Positions 7,329 to 15,500 of a DNA stretch of 43,101 bases are shown piece after piece (position 1 is the first letter of the stretch; the number at the start of each line of letters is the position of its first letter). This stretch comes from SHLQ01 sp964562985. GTDB taxonomy: Bacteria > Actinomycetota > Acidimicrobiia > Acidimicrobiales > SHLQ01. The stretch covers positions 1 to 43,101 of the forward strand of contig CAZLWE010000024.1 of NCBI GenBank assembly GCA_964562985.1, in the 5' to 3' direction. The notes under the pieces are model-generated. The model made no database searches. It saw nothing but the letters and a program-made list of their open reading frames with translations, and had not been told where the DNA came from. The translations under genes and the position numbers were made by a program.

Positions 7329-8024
7329 TTAGCGGTGGGTCTGGATCCAGTTGGACAGCCCACTGATGTCTGCGAGCACGACGTCGGCGTGTGGTTCCAA
7401 AGCGGTCTCGTCAGCGGGCCCGGTGAGCACGCCGACACATGCCATCCCTGCCGCGCCCCCTGCGAACAGGTCGTGTGTGCTGTCGCCCACCATCGCGATT
7501 CGGTCTGGGGCGAGTCCGACATGTTCGGCAAAGGCCAGCTGCATGCCCGGTTCAGGCTTGGCGCCGTAGCCACTGTCATAGCCCATGATCTTGTCGAAGT
7601 AGTCGAGTGCACCGAGCTGTTTCATTTGGGCTCGGGCCGACTTCTCGGTGTCGTTCGTCGCAATACCCAAGGGCAGGCCGAGGTCGCGTAACTCGCCCAG
7701 CACTGCATGAAGGTCGACCGCGGCGACCGCCGTTGTCTCTTTCACCGTCGCGATCGCGCACTCGACCAATTCATCTTGTGTTCGCTCATGGGCCACCGGT
7801 GCAATGAGTCGCATCCAGGCTTCCGCTGTTTCGGCGATGATGGGACTCCCAGGAAGAAACACCGCCCTCTCGCGGTCAAAGACCATTGCATCGGCGATAC
7901 GGTCCGAAAGCTCCTCGTCCCCATCAGCCAATGCATCGATGAAGCGGCGCCCCCACTGCCCCCACGTACGGTCAAAGTCGATGAGCACCCCGTCTTTGTC
8001 GAATAAAATGGCGTCAATCGGCAT
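7329..8024 (-). CDS. HAD-superfamily hydrolase, phosphoglycolate phosphatase-like
   Basis: A 231-residue HAD phosphatase. Motif I is LFDKDGVLIDF with the nucleophile Asp9 and Asp11; motif II is LGIATNDT; the motif III lysine is in GAKPEPGM; motif IV is MVGDSTHDLFAGGAAGM. The insertion between motifs I and II is the helical cap typical of Gph/PGP-like members, which act on small phosphate esters. Substrate unassigned. The start at 8024 places motif I at the N-terminus as usual, and a TAGGCT box lies seven bases upstream; the upstream in-frame extension to 8114 has no domain content. Confidence 0.85.
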   Translation of the reverse strand: MPIDAILFDKDGVLIDFDRTWGQWGRRFIDALADGDEELSDRIADAMVFDRERAVFLPGSPIIAETAEAWMRLIAPVAHERTQDELVECAIATVKETTAVAAVDLHAVLGELRDLGLPLGIATNDTEKSARAQMKQLGALDYFDKIMGYDSGYGAKPEPGMQLAFAEHVGLAPDRIAMVGDSTHDLFAGGAAGMACVGVLTGPADETALEPHADVVLADISGLSNWIQTHR

Positions 8025-8031
8025 CGCGCTC

Positions 8032-8037
8032 AGCCTA
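8032..8037 (-). promoter_or_regulatory. -10 element TAGGCT, leaderless HAD gene
   Basis: TAGGCT on the minus strand is seven bases from the ATG at 8024. Confidence 0.45.
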
Positions 8038-8103
8038 GGCAATTCAACGAGGGGCGAACACGACCGATGGAATACGATACGTAGTACGACGGTGGGAGGC
8101 GAG

Positions 8104-8766
8104 ATGACCGACACACGAAATGACGTAGGTGTTAGCGAGACCGATGTAGCCGCGCCAGACGTGGCACCGACAGCGGTGCTCGACCTGGATCGCGAGCCCT
8201 GGACGGCTCTGGCGAACTACGCGATCAAGGTCGCCTTGTTCGTCTCCTTCTTCATCGCGATCGTGATCCCGCCCGAGGTGGTAGTCGGCAAAGGGATGGG
8301 CTTTCGCGCTCCACTGTTTCTCGCGTCTGCGGTCCTGGTACCCATTATTGCAAAGGCACGAAAGTGGGATCCATACCCCCACGCCGCTGATGCCCTTCTG
8401 GCCGCGCCATTCCTTGTGGACACGCTCGGCAACCTCTTGGGCTTCTACGACGCATTCCTTGTCACCGACGACGTCCTACATTTGGTCAACTGGGTCCTGC
8501 TCGTTATGGCCTATCACGCCTTTCGGTTCCGGAATGTCCACGAACGCCGCGACGCGGTGCTCCTCGGCTACGGCTTTGGCGCCTTGATGATCATTTGGTG
8601 GGAGATTCTTGAGTGGGCCGTCTCCGAAGACGGCATCGGTGGTGTAGCCGGACTTGCTCTCACCTATGAGGACACGATCGCTGACCTGTTCCTCTCCAGT
8701 ACCGGCGGTCTTCTCGGTTCGATCATTGCGTTGTATGTGCTCGGCCCAAAACGCCTCCGCACCTGA
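8104..8766 (+). CDS. DUF2238-like polytopic membrane protein
   Basis: A 220-residue membrane protein with about six hydrophobic segments between residues 38 and 213. Features resemble the YjdF/DUF2238 group: TDDVLHLVNWVLLVMAYHAF in the middle, GFGALMIIWWEILEWAVSED, and YEDTIADLFLSSTGGLLGS near the end, where polar residues (Asp, Glu, His) sit inside helices. Function of the group is unknown. The start at 8104 has a good ribosome site (GGGAGG). It is divergent from the HAD gene with an 80-base shared upstream region. Confidence 0.72.
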   Translation: MTDTRNDVGVSETDVAAPDVAPTAVLDLDREPWTALANYAIKVALFVSFFIAIVIPPEVVVGKGMGFRAPLFLASAVLVPIIAKARKWDPYPHAADALLAAPFLVDTLGNLLGFYDAFLVTDDVLHLVNWVLLVMAYHAFRFRNVHERRDAVLLGYGFGALMIIWWEILEWAVSEDGIGGVAGLALTYEDTIADLFLSSTGGLLGSIIALYVLGPKRLRT

Positions 8767-8860
8767 CGTCGACGCGTGGACCAAGCTCGACTCTATGGTT
8801 TAGGCAATTTGACCAGTTTGGATCCTTGTAATCGGCTCCTTACTCCTTCACAATGACCAT

Positions 8861-9085
8861 ATGACGAACGACACACTAGAGCGCACGGCGTCGTCGAACG
8901 GCTCCTCCCTTTTCACTCGGTTCGTGGTGGCAATTCCCATCGTCATTGCGGTTTTGGCACTCATGATGTCGAACGCATTCGCGAGCGAGATGATGACCGA
9001 AGAAGAGCTGGACATGGAAGGCCAGGTCGAAGCGACTTGGGACTATGAAGACGAGGCGCTGAGTGTCGATATGGAGTACGAATAA
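8861..9085 (+). CDS. Small exported or membrane-anchored acidic protein
   Basis: A 74-residue protein with a hydrophobic segment (FVVAIPIVIAVLALMMSNAF, about 22-41) ending in a possible signal cleavage site AFA-S, then a short acidic tail rich in Glu, Asp and Met. No family recognised. CACAAT lies six bases ahead of the ATG, similar to leaderless promoters nearby, and a strong terminator follows it at 9140. Confidence 0.5.
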   Translation: MTNDTLERTASSNGSSLFTRFVVAIPIVIAVLALMMSNAFASEMMTEEELDMEGQVEATWDYEDEALSVDMEYE

Positions 9086-9139
9086 CACCCCAATCGTGGG
9101 GATGGCCCTAACGGGCGGCCTTTGTTACTATTCGGTATA

Positions 9140-9186
9140 GAACGACGCATTCGGTTTCCCGCCACCGGATGCGTCGTTCCTATTTT
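9140..9186 (+). terminator. Rho-independent terminator
   Basis: A 15-bp stem (9140-9154 with 9165-9179, one G-T pair) closes a 10-base loop and is followed by CTATTTTTG. It ends the transcript of the small acidic protein and insulates the aminotransferase. Confidence 0.85.
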
Positions 9187-9220
9187 TGTCGCCACATCGT
9201 TGTCGCTGCGGCCCGAACCG

Positions 9221-9226
9221 TAGTGT
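9221..9226 (+). promoter_or_regulatory. -10 element TAGTGT, leaderless aminotransferase
   Basis: TAGTGT is seven bases before the ATG at 9234; no ribosome site is present. Confidence 0.45.
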
Positions 9227-9233
9227 GCCGGGT

Positions 9234-10610
9234 ATGCAAGAAAGAGCACAGGCTCTGACCGGCGCTGACCGGGCGGTCCTGGACGAACAGGTCGTCTATC
9301 CATGGGAAGACGTCTCACTTCCGACGACGGACAAGACATTCCTCACATCCGGCAAAGGTGTCTACGTATACGACGCAGACGGAAACGAATTGATCGACGG
9401 CCCGGGTGGGATGTGGTGCGTCAACGTGGGCCACGGATCAACCGAGATCGCAAGCGCGATCTCCGAGCAGGCGATGACCTTGGGCTATGTATCGCCCTGG
9501 TATTTCGGAACCGACCGCACCCTCGGTCTCACCATGCGCTTGGCCGCGTACGCACCAGGCGACCTGAACCACGTCTTCTACACGACGTGTGGCTCCACAG
9601 CCGTCGACAGCGCCCTGCGGTTCGTCTTCTTCTATAACAACTGCCTTGGCCGCCCGAACAAAAAGCAGATCATTTCTCGAGACGGGGCGTATCACGGCAG
9701 CACCTTCCTGGGCGCCACGCTCTGCGGGAAGGATTCCGACAAGACGAACATGGACATGGTCGGCGACGGGCTTGTCCACCATGTATCCATGCCCAACCCA
9801 CTCTTGCGGCCCAAGGGCATGTCGATCGAGACGTTCTGCGACTCGCTCGTTGATGAACTGGATGCAAAGATCCGCGAACTGGGTCCGGAGAACGTCGCCG
9901 TGTTCATCGCGGAACCCGTCATGGGCTCTGGCGGCGTGATCGTGCCGCCACCGCGCTATCACGAGAGAACGATGGAAGTGTGCCGATCCCACGATGTGCT
10001 CTACATCAGCGACGAGGTGGTTACCGCCTTTGGCCGTATGGGTGCGATGTTCGCCTCGGAGGAGGTTTTCGACATCGTGCCCGACATGATCACGACCGCA
10101 AAGGGCCTTACCTCGGGGTACGTACCGATGGGTGCGGTGTTCATCTCGGATCGTCTCTTCACGGATCTCCGTGAGGCGGCCACCGACGCGACATATTTCT
10201 CGAACGGTTACACCTACTCGGGGCATCCAATCGCTGCCGCCGCTGCGGAAGCCAACCTCGACGTCATGGAAAGAGATGCGCTTCTTGAGCATGTGCGAGA
10301 CGTTGGCCCCTATCTGCAACAGCAACTGCAAAGACTCAACCGTTTCGAGACCGTGCGCGAAGTCCGAGGCCAGGGCCTTATGGCCGCGGTCGAACTGACG
10401 CTCGACACCGACAACCCCGACGAGGAGCGCGACAGCAAATTCGCGTTGGCCGTCGATCGGCTGTGTCAGGAGAACGGACTGATTGTTCGCCCCGTCTACA
10501 ACGCCTGCGTGTTCTCTCCCCCGCTCATCATTACCCGTGACCAGATCGATACGCTCGTGCAGATTCTCGGCGCTGCCATTTCCGAGGCGAGCGAGGCGCT
10601 CCCCGGCTAA
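9234..10610 (+). CDS. Class III omega-aminotransferase (PLP)
   Basis: A 458-residue fold-type I PLP enzyme of the class III aminotransferases. Visible parts are GPGGMWCVNVGH near residue 60 for substrate binding, CGSTAVDSALR (119-129) for the cofactor phosphate, GAYHGST, ISDEVVTAFGRMG with Asp260 contacting the pyridine ring, and TTAKGLTSGYVPMGAV with the Schiff-base Lys290. The length and the WCVNVGH block fit the omega-amino acid/amine:pyruvate group (beta-alanine, taurine, diamines); the donor cannot be fixed by eye. The start at 9234 follows a leaderless-type promoter. Its end overlaps the convergent flavoprotein by four bases. Confidence 0.88.
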   Translation: MQERAQALTGADRAVLDEQVVYPWEDVSLPTTDKTFLTSGKGVYVYDADGNELIDGPGGMWCVNVGHGSTEIASAISEQAMTLGYVSPWYFGTDRTLGLTMRLAAYAPGDLNHVFYTTCGSTAVDSALRFVFFYNNCLGRPNKKQIISRDGAYHGSTFLGATLCGKDSDKTNMDMVGDGLVHHVSMPNPLLRPKGMSIETFCDSLVDELDAKIRELGPENVAVFIAEPVMGSGGVIVPPPRYHERTMEVCRSHDVLYISDEVVTAFGRMGAMFASEEVFDIVPDMITTAKGLTSGYVPMGAVFISDRLFTDLREAATDATYFSNGYTYSGHPIAAAAAEANLDVMERDALLEHVRDVGPYLQQQLQRLNRFETVREVRGQGLMAAVELTLDTDNPDEERDSKFALAVDRLCQENGLIVRPVYNACVFSPPLIITRDQIDTLVQILGAAISEASEALPG

Positions 10611-11836
10611 TCCGCGCCAGTCAGGCGTCGCTGGCTGACACACCATGAGGTCGCCGCGAAGTACGCCGTGCTCAAGCACGCCTGGAGGAGGTATCCGCCG
10701 GTGGGTGCTTCCCAGTCGAGCATTTCGCCAACGGCATAGACGTTGGGTGCCGCGCGCAACTGGTAGCAGTCGTCGACTTGGTTCCACGCCACTCCCCCGG
10801 CCGTGGAGATGGCCCGATCGAGTGAGGACATTCCGGTGATGAGGATCGGCACGCGTTTGGCCAGCGCCGCGAGATCGGCTGGTTTCGCTGGCAGTTCGTT
10901 GTCGGTGGCTTCGCGAAGGAGGGACGCAGCGACAGGCGAAAAGCCATGGCGGCGCAGCCAGCGAGATGTTGATTCCTTCGGTGAACGAGACTCCAGGCGT
11001 GTCGCGAGGGTGTCGAGGGGCAAATCGGGAAACAGATCGATGCATATACGTGGCTCACCTGCAGCGAGGTTCTCGCGGATAAGGCGATACACGCCGTAGA
11101 TCGGTCCGCCTTCCATGCCCTTGGTGGTCACGATCGGGTCGCCGCGTCGAACGTGCACCTCGTTCGTCTTCACGTCTCGTACGTGCACGGCAGTGTTCTT
11201 GAGCGGCGCTCCGGCAAATCGGTCGACCATGACCTTCGACCAGGCAATGGTTACCCCGCTGTTCGCGGGGGCGAGCGCTACGACATCTATCCCCCGCTCA
11301 CCCACGGCCTGCTGCCACGAACCGTCCGAGGAGACTCGCGGCCAGCTCGCCCCTCCAAGAGCGAGGAATGCAGCGTCGAAGTTGACCTCAGTTTCTTCGC
11401 CTGCGATATCGAACTCGAAACGGTCGTCTCCCCTCCATCCCATCCATCGAGCCCCAAGACGAAGCTCCACACCGAGCGAGTCGAGATGCCCTAGCCAGGA
11501 ACGGAGAAGTGGGACGGCGCGCATTTGTTTGGGGAACACGCGTCCGCTCGAACCGACGAAGGTCTCGTGGCCGAGGCCAGCGCACCAGTTTCGAAGATCC
11601 TCGGGCGGGAACGCACGTATCGCCGGTTCGAGGTGCCGGCGTTCTGGGCCGTATCGGTCGAGTAACGCATCGAGGGGCTCGCTGTGGGTGATGTTAAGCC
11701 CACCTCGGCCTGCCAACACGAATTTGCGCGCCGGCGACCGCCGCTGATCATAGATAGTCACTCGGTGGCCAGCCGACGCACAGACTTCCGCCGACATCAA
11801 CCCAGCTGGGCCGGCTCCGACAACAACGACATCCAT
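10607..11836 (-). CDS. HI0933/TIGR03862-type FAD flavoprotein
   Basis: A 409-residue FAD-dependent oxidoreductase. The N-terminus VVVVGAGPAGLMSAEVCA is the FAD-binding GxGxxG fold; RKFVLAGRGGLNITHSEP is the K...GGGRCN.TN-like block of the HI0933 family in the variant seen in TIGR03862; FLALGGASWP follows; and the C-terminal FAD-contacting segment is AVGEMLDWEAPTGGYLLQ with a late GG.Q-type motif. Family members are widespread and without a settled reaction; an insertion domain lies between about 190 and 330. TAGCCT six bases upstream suggests a leaderless message. Confidence 0.87.
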   Translation of the reverse strand: MDVVVVGAGPAGLMSAEVCASAGHRVTIYDQRRSPARKFVLAGRGGLNITHSEPLDALLDRYGPERRHLEPAIRAFPPEDLRNWCAGLGHETFVGSSGRVFPKQMRAVPLLRSWLGHLDSLGVELRLGARWMGWRGDDRFEFDIAGEETEVNFDAAFLALGGASWPRVSSDGSWQQAVGERGIDVVALAPANSGVTIAWSKVMVDRFAGAPLKNTAVHVRDVKTNEVHVRRGDPIVTTKGMEGGPIYGVYRLIRENLAAGEPRICIDLFPDLPLDTLATRLESRSPKESTSRWLRRHGFSPVAASLLREATDNELPAKPADLAALAKRVPILITGMSSLDRAISTAGGVAWNQVDDCYQLRAAPNVYAVGEMLDWEAPTGGYLLQACLSTAYFAATSWCVSQRRLTGAD

Positions 11837-11842
11837 GAGCCG

Positions 11843-11848
11843 AGGCTA
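11843..11848 (-). promoter_or_regulatory. -10 element TAGCCT, leaderless flavoprotein gene
   Basis: TAGCCT on the minus strand is six bases from the ATG at 11836. Confidence 0.45.
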
Positions 11849-11959
11849 GCTCGGCGAGCGAATTACTCAAGATATGACGCGTATGTGACGTTTCGTAATG
11901 TTAATGTCATGTTTGCGAGCGGTCGCATCATCGCTGTTCTTGAAAGGACATGTGTGCAA

Positions 11960-13816
11960 ATGACCACTCGTTCCCCCCACTTCGCCAACCCTGTCTTCCC
12001 ACGACTACTCGCCGCTTTTCTCGTGTTTGGGATAGCCGCAACGGTAGGACTGACGCTCGTGAGCGTCAGGGAAGCGGTCGCCACCGGCCCAGATGAAGTC
12101 GTTGTACGCGCTCGCGGGAACTCTGGCACCGAGGTGTTGGAACTCGCCCTCAATGGCGAGGTGGTCGCCACGTGGACGGCGAGTACGCAATGGGCCGACT
12201 ATCGCCACACCGTTGACTCTTCCTTGGCGATTGCCTCCGCCGAGGTGCGCTTCACGAACGATGGCGGAGCAACGAGAGATCTCTATGTCGACTACATCGA
12301 TATCGCTGGTGATCGACTCGAGTCTGCACATTCGAGCACCACCTCGACGGGAACGTTCGTGCCCGGTGCTGGCTGCATTTCGCGGGCGTCAATCTCCAAT
12401 GCTCTCCATTGCGCTGGGTCATTCGACTATGCCGTACCGGCCGGGACGGTTCTGGGTCGATCTGGTGTCAGTGGTGAGCTCGTGACCTTTCGGGCCCGCG
12501 GCAAGACGGGTGAAGAAGAGGTTCAACTGTTGATCAACGGCGAGCGGGTTTCCACCCAAACCCTGTCGACCTCATTCCAGGAGTTCACCTACAGCGCGCC
12601 CGCTGGCGCGACGGTGATCAGCGCCGAGGTTCTCTATGTGAATGACATCCCCGGCCGCGACGCTCGAATCGATTGGCTCGAGCTCGATGGCCACCGTTAC
12701 GAGTCCGAGCACGCCACAACCCGTGCGAGCGGGATTCTGGTGAACGACCGATGTGTGGGCAACGTCGCATCGAGCAGCGACTGGCTTCGCTGCAACGGCT
12801 GGTTCCGATACCCGATCGGGCTATCGGCAGCGATTGGCGCCTCGAACCCCGACGCAGCGATCACGACCGAACCCGTCGAGACCACTACCGTCGCGCCAGC
12901 ACCTGTCGCATCAACGGTGTCATCGATTCCGACGCCGAGTAGCTCAGCTGCTCCAACTCCAACCACCACCGGCGCCCCGACCACGACGGCCGCCCCGAAC
13001 CGTGCGCTCACGGCGGAAGACGCCTCGGCTCGCTACAGCATCGCTCAGGTCATTGAAGGCACGATCAGCGCCGGCGATGGCTCGAACCCGAATGAAGAGG
13101 CGCCCATGGGGCGCCACGATGCACCACTCGCGCTTCCCCAGGGATGGAACTGGACACAGGGCCCCACTCGGAACTCGCAATGGGGTCAGTTCGGTTCCGG
13201 TGGGTCGCAGTTTGCCGAGTGGCGCTGCGCCGTCATCCCAGAAAGTGGGCACACCCCCTCGGTACCATTCCGGATCAATGTTCGAAACGGCGCCTACTAC
13301 CAATTCGCGAATGGTGATTGGAACAAAGCCTTCGACGTGGATCTCACGGGGGGCAACCATGGCGGATACCTCGGAGTGGCTGGACGCGAGAACCAGAACC
13401 CTTTCGATTCGCCGAGTCAAGGTCTGATCGAGTGGCGCCGCGAGGCCGACGGGAGCTTCTCTGCGCCGTGGAACCCGAATGCGCTGATGATGCACTTCTG
13501 GGCTGGGCAACGCCAGCCCGCAGCCCCCGGTCAGATGGCGGAGTTCCTCACGAGCGAGATTCGCCTGCAGCAGCCCGATGGACAAACGGTAGACCTGGCA
13601 CAGATTCAGGTGCTGTTCCAGTGCGGTGTCGACTACTACAACACGACCGGCGGGCAGGGAACTCGAGTCCCAGGCCCGGGCATTGCCAAGTACAGCTTCG
13701 CGACGCCTCAGTGGCAACCAGGACTATGGGTAACGCTCCCTGGGAATGTGCCCGCCGGGTCCGTGGGTGACTTCACGAACTGGCTGACGCGAAACCCTCC
13801 CCCGAACGTGGGCTAG
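11960..13816 (+). CDS. Secreted protein with two CBM60-like modules and a C-terminal unknown domain
   Basis: A 618-residue protein with a signal peptide or anchor (hydrophobic about 15-37). Two related modules follow: residues 46-165 and 174-290. Each has a beta-sandwich part (VVVRARGNSGTEVLELALNG; VTFRARGKTGEEEVQLLING, then FTND/YVND and a D-x-D/W-L pattern) that resembles calcium-dependent xylan-binding modules of the CBM60/CBM36 type. Each ends with a Cys-containing segment of the form ES.H..T..SG...C......L.C.G.F.Y. A Thr/Pro/Ala linker (about 300-350) leads to a C-terminal domain of about 265 residues that I do not recognise. No catalytic glycosidase motif is evident. The ATG at 11960 or GTG at 11954 both follow GAAAGGA; the first was chosen. 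Confidence 0.75.
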   Translation: MTTRSPHFANPVFPRLLAAFLVFGIAATVGLTLVSVREAVATGPDEVVVRARGNSGTEVLELALNGEVVATWTASTQWADYRHTVDSSLAIASAEVRFTNDGGATRDLYVDYIDIAGDRLESAHSSTTSTGTFVPGAGCISRASISNALHCAGSFDYAVPAGTVLGRSGVSGELVTFRARGKTGEEEVQLLINGERVSTQTLSTSFQEFTYSAPAGATVISAEVLYVNDIPGRDARIDWLELDGHRYESEHATTRASGILVNDRCVGNVASSSDWLRCNGWFRYPIGLSAAIGASNPDAAITTEPVETTTVAPAPVASTVSSIPTPSSSAAPTPTTTGAPTTTAAPNRALTAEDASARYSIAQVIEGTISAGDGSNPNEEAPMGRHDAPLALPQGWNWTQGPTRNSQWGQFGSGGSQFAEWRCAVIPESGHTPSVPFRINVRNGAYYQFANGDWNKAFDVDLTGGNHGGYLGVAGRENQNPFDSPSQGLIEWRREADGSFSAPWNPNALMMHFWAGQRQPAAPGQMAEFLTSEIRLQQPDGQTVDLAQIQVLFQCGVDYYNTTGGQGTRVPGPGIAKYSFATPQWQPGLWVTLPGNVPAGSVGDFTNWLTRNPPPNVG

Positions 13817-13879
13817 GGGAGGTTTCAGGTTCTCAAGGAAATGCTTGAGCAAGGGCCTGCGACAACCGAAGAGGTACCT

Positions 13880-14122
13880 ATGGTTCGCACGATCATCCAA
13901 GTCATCCAGGTTCGCATGAGCGATGTCCAACCGGGCGACGTTGTCAATAAGGACTTCGAGTCCTCGTCTGGCTGGTTCGTCGCGAAGGACACGCAGGAAC
14001 TGCACAGCGGTGATATCGCGGTACTCGCAGACTCCGACAAGGATTCCATCAATGGTGGACCCTACGACTTGGTCGGCATTCAGATTGCCAAGCAGGTCAA
14101 CGCACCATCGGTCGCCGCTTAA
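13880..14122 (+). CDS. Small conserved-looking protein of unknown function
   Basis: An 80-residue soluble protein, MVRTIIQVIQVRMSDVQPGD followed by a region rich in strand-forming residues and Asp/Ser. The ATG at 13880 has a GAGG site five bases upstream; an earlier in-frame ATG at 13841 lacks one. The repeated V/I pattern and GDVV/GDIAV turns suggest a small beta-barrel. It may be co-transcribed with the secreted protein 63 bases upstream. No family recognised. It converges with the PPOX gene, overlapping by four bases. Confidence 0.6.
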   Translation: MVRTIIQVIQVRMSDVQPGDVVNKDFESSSGWFVAKDTQELHSGDIAVLADSDKDSINGGPYDLVGIQIAKQVNAPSVAA

Positions 14123-14517
14123 GCGCGGCCGACGATCTTTGTAACCGCAAGCTCAATAACGACTCGGTCGTCGCGCTCTTTGGGTTGGCGGTATCGCGCC
14201 GCGTACCGCTCGACTCCTTCGCGAACAGCATCGACGTCGTCGGTAACCGTCGCGGTTCCACTAAAGGTCAACCAGCGTCCACCATCGATGGTACAGACCG
14301 CAGCTTGGGCCGTCCCGAGCGTGTCGACGTGTTTTGCCTTCCAGCTGTCGCGCCAGGTGATCACGCGGACAATCGCCCGTTTGGGTTCATAGGTGAAACC
14401 CACCGCCGTGACATGAGGTCGGCCGTCTCCTCGCACGATGGACAGGGTGGAGAGGTGGTACTCGCTACAAAAGGCGAGCACGTCGTCGCCCGGTGCGTGG
14501 GGTTCGTATGTGGCCAT
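14119..14517 (-). CDS. PPOX-class F420-dependent oxidoreductase-like protein
   Basis: A 132-residue split-beta-barrel protein of the pyridoxamine-5'-phosphate-oxidase-like superfamily. The pattern STLSIVRGDGRPHVTAVGF, then VRVITWRDSWKAKHVDTLG, then AAVCTIDGGRWLTFSGTATV matches the actinobacterial Rv1155-like group (TIGR03618), where Arg/Lys residues of the S.K..N/H segment hold the F420 or flavin phosphates. Such proteins reduce or bind F420 and related cofactors; the substrate is unknown. Start at 14517 because the fold begins there; a CATACT box lies five bases upstream. A start at 14532 would add five residues. Confidence 0.78.
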   Translation of the reverse strand: MATYEPHAPGDDVLAFCSEYHLSTLSIVRGDGRPHVTAVGFTYEPKRAIVRVITWRDSWKAKHVDTLGTAQAAVCTIDGGRWLTFSGTATVTDDVDAVREGVERYAARYRQPKERDDRVVIELAVTKIVGRA

Positions 14518-14541
14518 AGTGCAGTATGCCAAGGTCGGGGC

Positions 14542-14928
14542 CTAGCGGCCGCGGAATCGATCCATATGGCGGCGATCCCGCTTGGTCGGGCGGCCAGTGC
14601 CGGGTTCGCGTTGGGCGGGCGGTGCGTTCTTGGCTCGAGTCTTGCGTGTCGGTGGCGGCGGCGAGTGATCGATGAGTGCCTCGCTCGCCAAGGCCGCACC
14701 GAGCCGTTTCTTGGGGGTCTCGACCACTTCCAAGTGCCGCTCTCTGCCTCCGGCTCGACACCGGATATGGTCTCCGGGCTTGACCGATTTGGCCGCTTTA
14801 GCCCTAGTGCCGTTGATCGAGACCTTGCCCGAAGCGCAGGCGTCGGTGGCCTGAGTTCGGGTTCGGAAGATGCGAACCGACCAAAGCCAGACATCTACTC
14901 GCACGCCGGTCGCGGACTCTGAGGACAA
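14542..14928 (-). CDS. S4-domain RNA-binding protein, Hsp15-like
   Basis: A 128-residue protein with an S4 RNA-binding domain at residues 9-66: RVDVWLWSVRIFRTRTQATD, ASGKVSINGTRAKAAKSVKPGD, then IRCRAGGRERHLEVVE. The C-terminal tail is very basic (RKTRAKNAPP, KRDRRHMDRFRGR). This is the layout of Hsp15/HslR-like heat-shock proteins, which in E. coli bind stalled 50S subunits carrying peptidyl-tRNA. The start is a TTG at 14928, chosen because AGGAG lies seven bases upstream; no ATG fits. A terminator-like hairpin stands directly ahead of the ribosome site. Confidence 0.82.
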   Translation of the reverse strand: MSSESATGVRVDVWLWSVRIFRTRTQATDACASGKVSINGTRAKAAKSVKPGDHIRCRAGGRERHLEVVETPKKRLGAALASEALIDHSPPPPTRKTRAKNAPPAQREPGTGRPTKRDRRHMDRFRGR

Positions 14929-14944
14929 GCCGGATCTCCTGCTG

Positions 14945-14999
14945 CAAAAAGGGTGAAGCCCCCGTGGCTTGGCCGGAGCCGCCCCACGAGGGCTTCAAG
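14945..14999 (-). terminator. Hairpin plus T-run in the leader of the S4 gene
   Basis: Read on the minus strand, GAAGCCCTCGTGG pairs with CCACGGGGGCTTC (one G-T pair) and is followed by ACCCTTTTTG. It ends about five bases before the AGGAG of the S4 gene. No minus-strand gene is visible upstream, so it may be a leader attenuator rather than an ordinary terminator. Confidence 0.6.
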
Positions 15000-15061
15000 A
15001 TCGGTCCAGGGTCCACCCACATCGAACTTGACAGATGTACCGTCTCAAACGATGCAATTCA

Positions 15062-15102
15062 CTGCCCCGTCGGACTAGGTCCGGCGGGGCAGTTCGCTTT
15101 TG
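15062..15102 (+). terminator. Rho-independent terminator on the plus strand
   Basis: A 14-bp stem (15062-15075 with 15079-15092, one G-T pair) with a TAG loop is followed by TTCGCTTTT. No plus-strand gene lies between it and 14122. A TTGACA hexamer occurs 35 bases upstream (15027-15032) without a good -10, so the terminated transcript is unknown and could be a short RNA. Confidence 0.65.
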
Positions 15103-15487
15103 GGGCTTACCTCAGAGGCCGGAGCCTCATCGGAAGCTGTGGTTCTCATGCCGTCTCACCGAAGTGATCAGACCATCGATCCACTGCGAACCATGTGCCT
15201 GGCGTCAAGGACCCGTTTTCCCCGAAAGCTGCAGATCCTATGGAGCTTCTCCTCGGCGGCAAGCCGCTTCGAATCAACTCAGTCTCTGTAGCTCCGGAGG
15301 GCGTTTCCTCGTCGCTGAGAAGCACTCTTGTACATCGGCGGCCCCTCGTCAACACGAAAGTCAAAATCCCCAGGGTTGTCGACAGGATTTTTGAGATATC
15401 CCCAAGCAATATGACGTTAGTCACAGCTTTATCCACCGCATCGGTCAAGGATCGATCCCAGATGCGGTACTTTCCGCACAAAGCGGC
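15103..15487. other. Gene-free stretch upstream of the RGG-protein gene
   Basis: About 385 bases with no convincing frame; the open frames on either strand lack family content. A single TTATCCAC (DnaA-box-like) at about 15431 and an AT-richer patch at 15380-15440 are visible, but there is no cluster, so no origin is claimed. It probably contains the -35 region and regulatory sites of the next gene. Confidence 0.4.
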
Positions 15488-15493
15488 TACCTT
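15488..15493 (+). promoter_or_regulatory. -10 element TACCTT, leaderless RGG-protein gene
   Basis: TACCTT is seven bases before the ATG at 15501. Confidence 0.45.
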
Positions 15494-15500
15494 ACGAAGC

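Noticed and set aside
9087..9125. Second hairpin (CCCC...GGGG, GGCC pairs) before the terminator at 9140
   Set aside because: Short imperfect stems and no clear T-run; the stronger terminator at 9140 explains the end.
9438..11045. Long minus-strand open frame of 535 codons
   Set aside because: It is the shadow of the aminotransferase and flavoprotein genes in a high-GC region; its text is Arg/His-rich without domains.
15425..15440. DnaA-box-like TTATCCAC
   Set aside because: A single box without a cluster or dnaA/dnaN genes; not an origin.
15195..15500. Frame continuous with the RGG-protein gene upstream of its ATG
   Set aside because: No domain content; the TACCTT box and codon use support a start at 15501.
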